Source: Candidatus Dormiibacterota bacterium (GTDB lineage: Bacteria > Chloroflexota > Dormibacteria > Aeolococcales > Bog-877). Taken from it: a stretch of 5,923 nt of DNA. Of this stretch, positions 5,259 to 5,923 are shown one piece after another. Every line of letters starts with the position of its first letter. Within the stretch, counting starts at the first letter, position 1. The DNA lies in contig PKXE01000106.1 in the NCBI GenBank assembly GCA_003132265.1, positions 1,483-7,405 on the forward strand, given 5' to 3'. Below the pieces are notes generated by a model that was not told the origin of the DNA, made no database searches, and was given only the letters and a program-made list of their open reading frames with translations. The translations under genes and the position numbers were made by a program.

Positions 5259-5923
5259 GTGCGCTCGCCCCCTTTCCCTGGCCGCGCCATCCAGCTCGGC
5301 GCGGCGCTCACAGCCCTCGGCCTGCTGCTGGCGAGCTGCGGCGGTCAGGGGCCGGCGCTTGCCCCATCCCCGAGCCCCTCGCCACCGCCGTCTCCCAGCA
5401 CGCCGCTCTGCTCCACCCAGATGGTGCTGGCCACCTGGCCGGTCGACCGGCTGGCGGAGCAGGTGGTGGCGATACCGGTCCCGGAGACCGATCTGAGCGC
5501 GGTCGCGGCGGAGGTCTCCCAGGGGGTGGGCGGACTGCTCTTGTTCGGCAGCTCGGCCCCCGCAGACCTGGGCTCAGAGCTGGCCAGCCTGGAGGCGGGG
5601 GCGGCTGGCGGTATCTCGCCCCTGGTGATGACCGACGAGGAGGGGGGAGGCGTGCAGCGGATGGCCAACCTGGTTGGGTCTCTTCCCTGGGCCCGCGAGA
5701 TGGGAAGCACCATGACCCCCACCGAGATCCAGGACCTGGCGGAGTCCGCTGGCCGGGCGATGCTGCAGCAGGGAGTGACCATGGACCTGGCTCCGGTCCT
5801 AGATGTCGATGGCGGGGATGGGCCGAATGCCGCTGACCCTGACGGCTGGCGATCGTTCAGCCCGGATCCGCTGGTCGCCACCAGCGATGGGTTGGCCTTT
5901 GCGGAGGGACTCGCGGCCGCCGG
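5259..5923 (+). CDS. Glycoside hydrolase family 3 lipoprotein, NagZ/LpqI-like beta-N-acetylhexosaminidase, N-terminal part
   Basis: The frame is open to the window end, giving 221 residues of a protein usually near 380-420. It begins with a lipoprotein signal: a basic n-region (Arg2, Arg9), a hydrophobic stretch (11-25) and the lipobox LASC with Cys27 as the lipid-anchored residue. A Pro/Ser-rich linker follows (about 36-49), so the enzyme should sit outside the membrane, tethered to it. The GH3 barrel then starts with ATWPVDRLAEQVV, GGLLLFGSSAPADL (91-104), TDEEGGGVQRM (125-135), MDLAPVLDVD (175-184) and RSFSPDP (198-204). These fit the NagZ branch, which removes N-acetylglucosamine from cell wall fragments and resembles mycobacterial LpqI. 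The usual KHFPG region with the catalytic His lies beyond the window. GTG 5259 is chosen because it gives a standard signal peptide; GTG 5202 is in frame but would add an unneeded 19 residues. Substrate is inferred from family. Confidence 0.88.
   Translation, partial: MRSPPFPGRAIQLGAALTALGLLLASCGGQGPALAPSPSPSPPPSPSTPLCSTQMVLATWPVDRLAEQVVAIPVPETDLSAVAAEVSQGVGGLLLFGSSAPADLGSELASLEAGAAGGISPLVMTDEEGGGVQRMANLVGSLPWAREMGSTMTPTEIQDLAESAGRAMLQQGVTMDLAPVLDVDGGDGPNAADPDGWRSFSPDPLVATSDGLAFAEGLAAA

Noticed and set aside
5364..5405. Pro/Ser-rich repetitive stretch that might be a DNA repeat
   Set aside because: It is an ordinary low-complexity linker following a lipoprotein signal peptide, with no regular nucleotide repeat unit.
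5221..5496. Plus-strand open frame of 91 codons overlapping the GH3 start
   Set aside because: Its translation is Arg/Pro/Ser-rich noise, while the frame from 5259 gives a signal peptide, lipobox and GH3 motifs.

Overview
This window is G+C-rich bacterial DNA (by eye about two thirds G+C or more) and is densely coding. It holds six genes: four complete fatty-acid synthesis genes in the middle, flanked by two genes that run off the window ends. The organism cannot be fixed from this window. The separate E. coli-type AccA and zinc-ribbon AccD, the high G+C, the GTG starts and a lipobox-bearing GH3 lipoprotein suggest a soil-type high-GC lineage, such as a deep-branching actinobacterium or a Dormibacterota/Chloroflexota relative. 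Typical Actinomycetia use a different, acyl-CoA-carboxylase type of carboxyltransferase. This placement is inference.

Layout. Positions 1-768 (+) hold the C-terminal half of a PLP-dependent group II (aromatic-L-amino-acid type) decarboxylase. It converges on accA (785-1621, -) with only 16 nt between the stop codons, and a 12-bp GC-rich hairpin spans the junction. accD (1618-2475, -) lies upstream of accA and overlaps it by 4 nt (ATGA), so accD-accA is a tightly coupled two-gene operon. A 159-nt divergent intergenic region follows. It holds a strong Shine-Dalgarno site for accD and a 40-nt imperfect hairpin that folds best on the fabH strand. fabH (2635-3810, +) and fabF (3807-5072, +) also overlap by 4 nt (GTGA), and fabF has a perfect AAGGAGGT ribosome site inside the fabH tail. 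After a 186-nt gap with a possible terminator, a lipoprotein of glycoside hydrolase family 3 (NagZ/LpqI type) begins at 5259 and leaves the window at 5923.

How the genes work together. AccD and AccA form the carboxyltransferase of acetyl-CoA carboxylase, which makes malonyl-CoA; the biotin carboxylase and biotin carrier are not here. FabH uses malonyl-ACP and an acyl-CoA primer for the first condensation, and FabF carries out later elongation condensations. The divergent accDA / fabHF pair therefore joins malonyl supply to both condensing steps around one control region. fabD, fabG and acpP, often found between fabH and fabF, are absent. The decarboxylase and the GH3 lipoprotein look functionally unrelated.

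No mobile element, CRISPR array, RNA gene or evidently new defence system is visible. The most interesting points are small: the structured fabH leader, a 35-residue FabH tail with a perfect palindrome at its start, an altered glycine-rich motif in FabF, the convergent hairpin, and a probable leaderless start of the GH3 gene.
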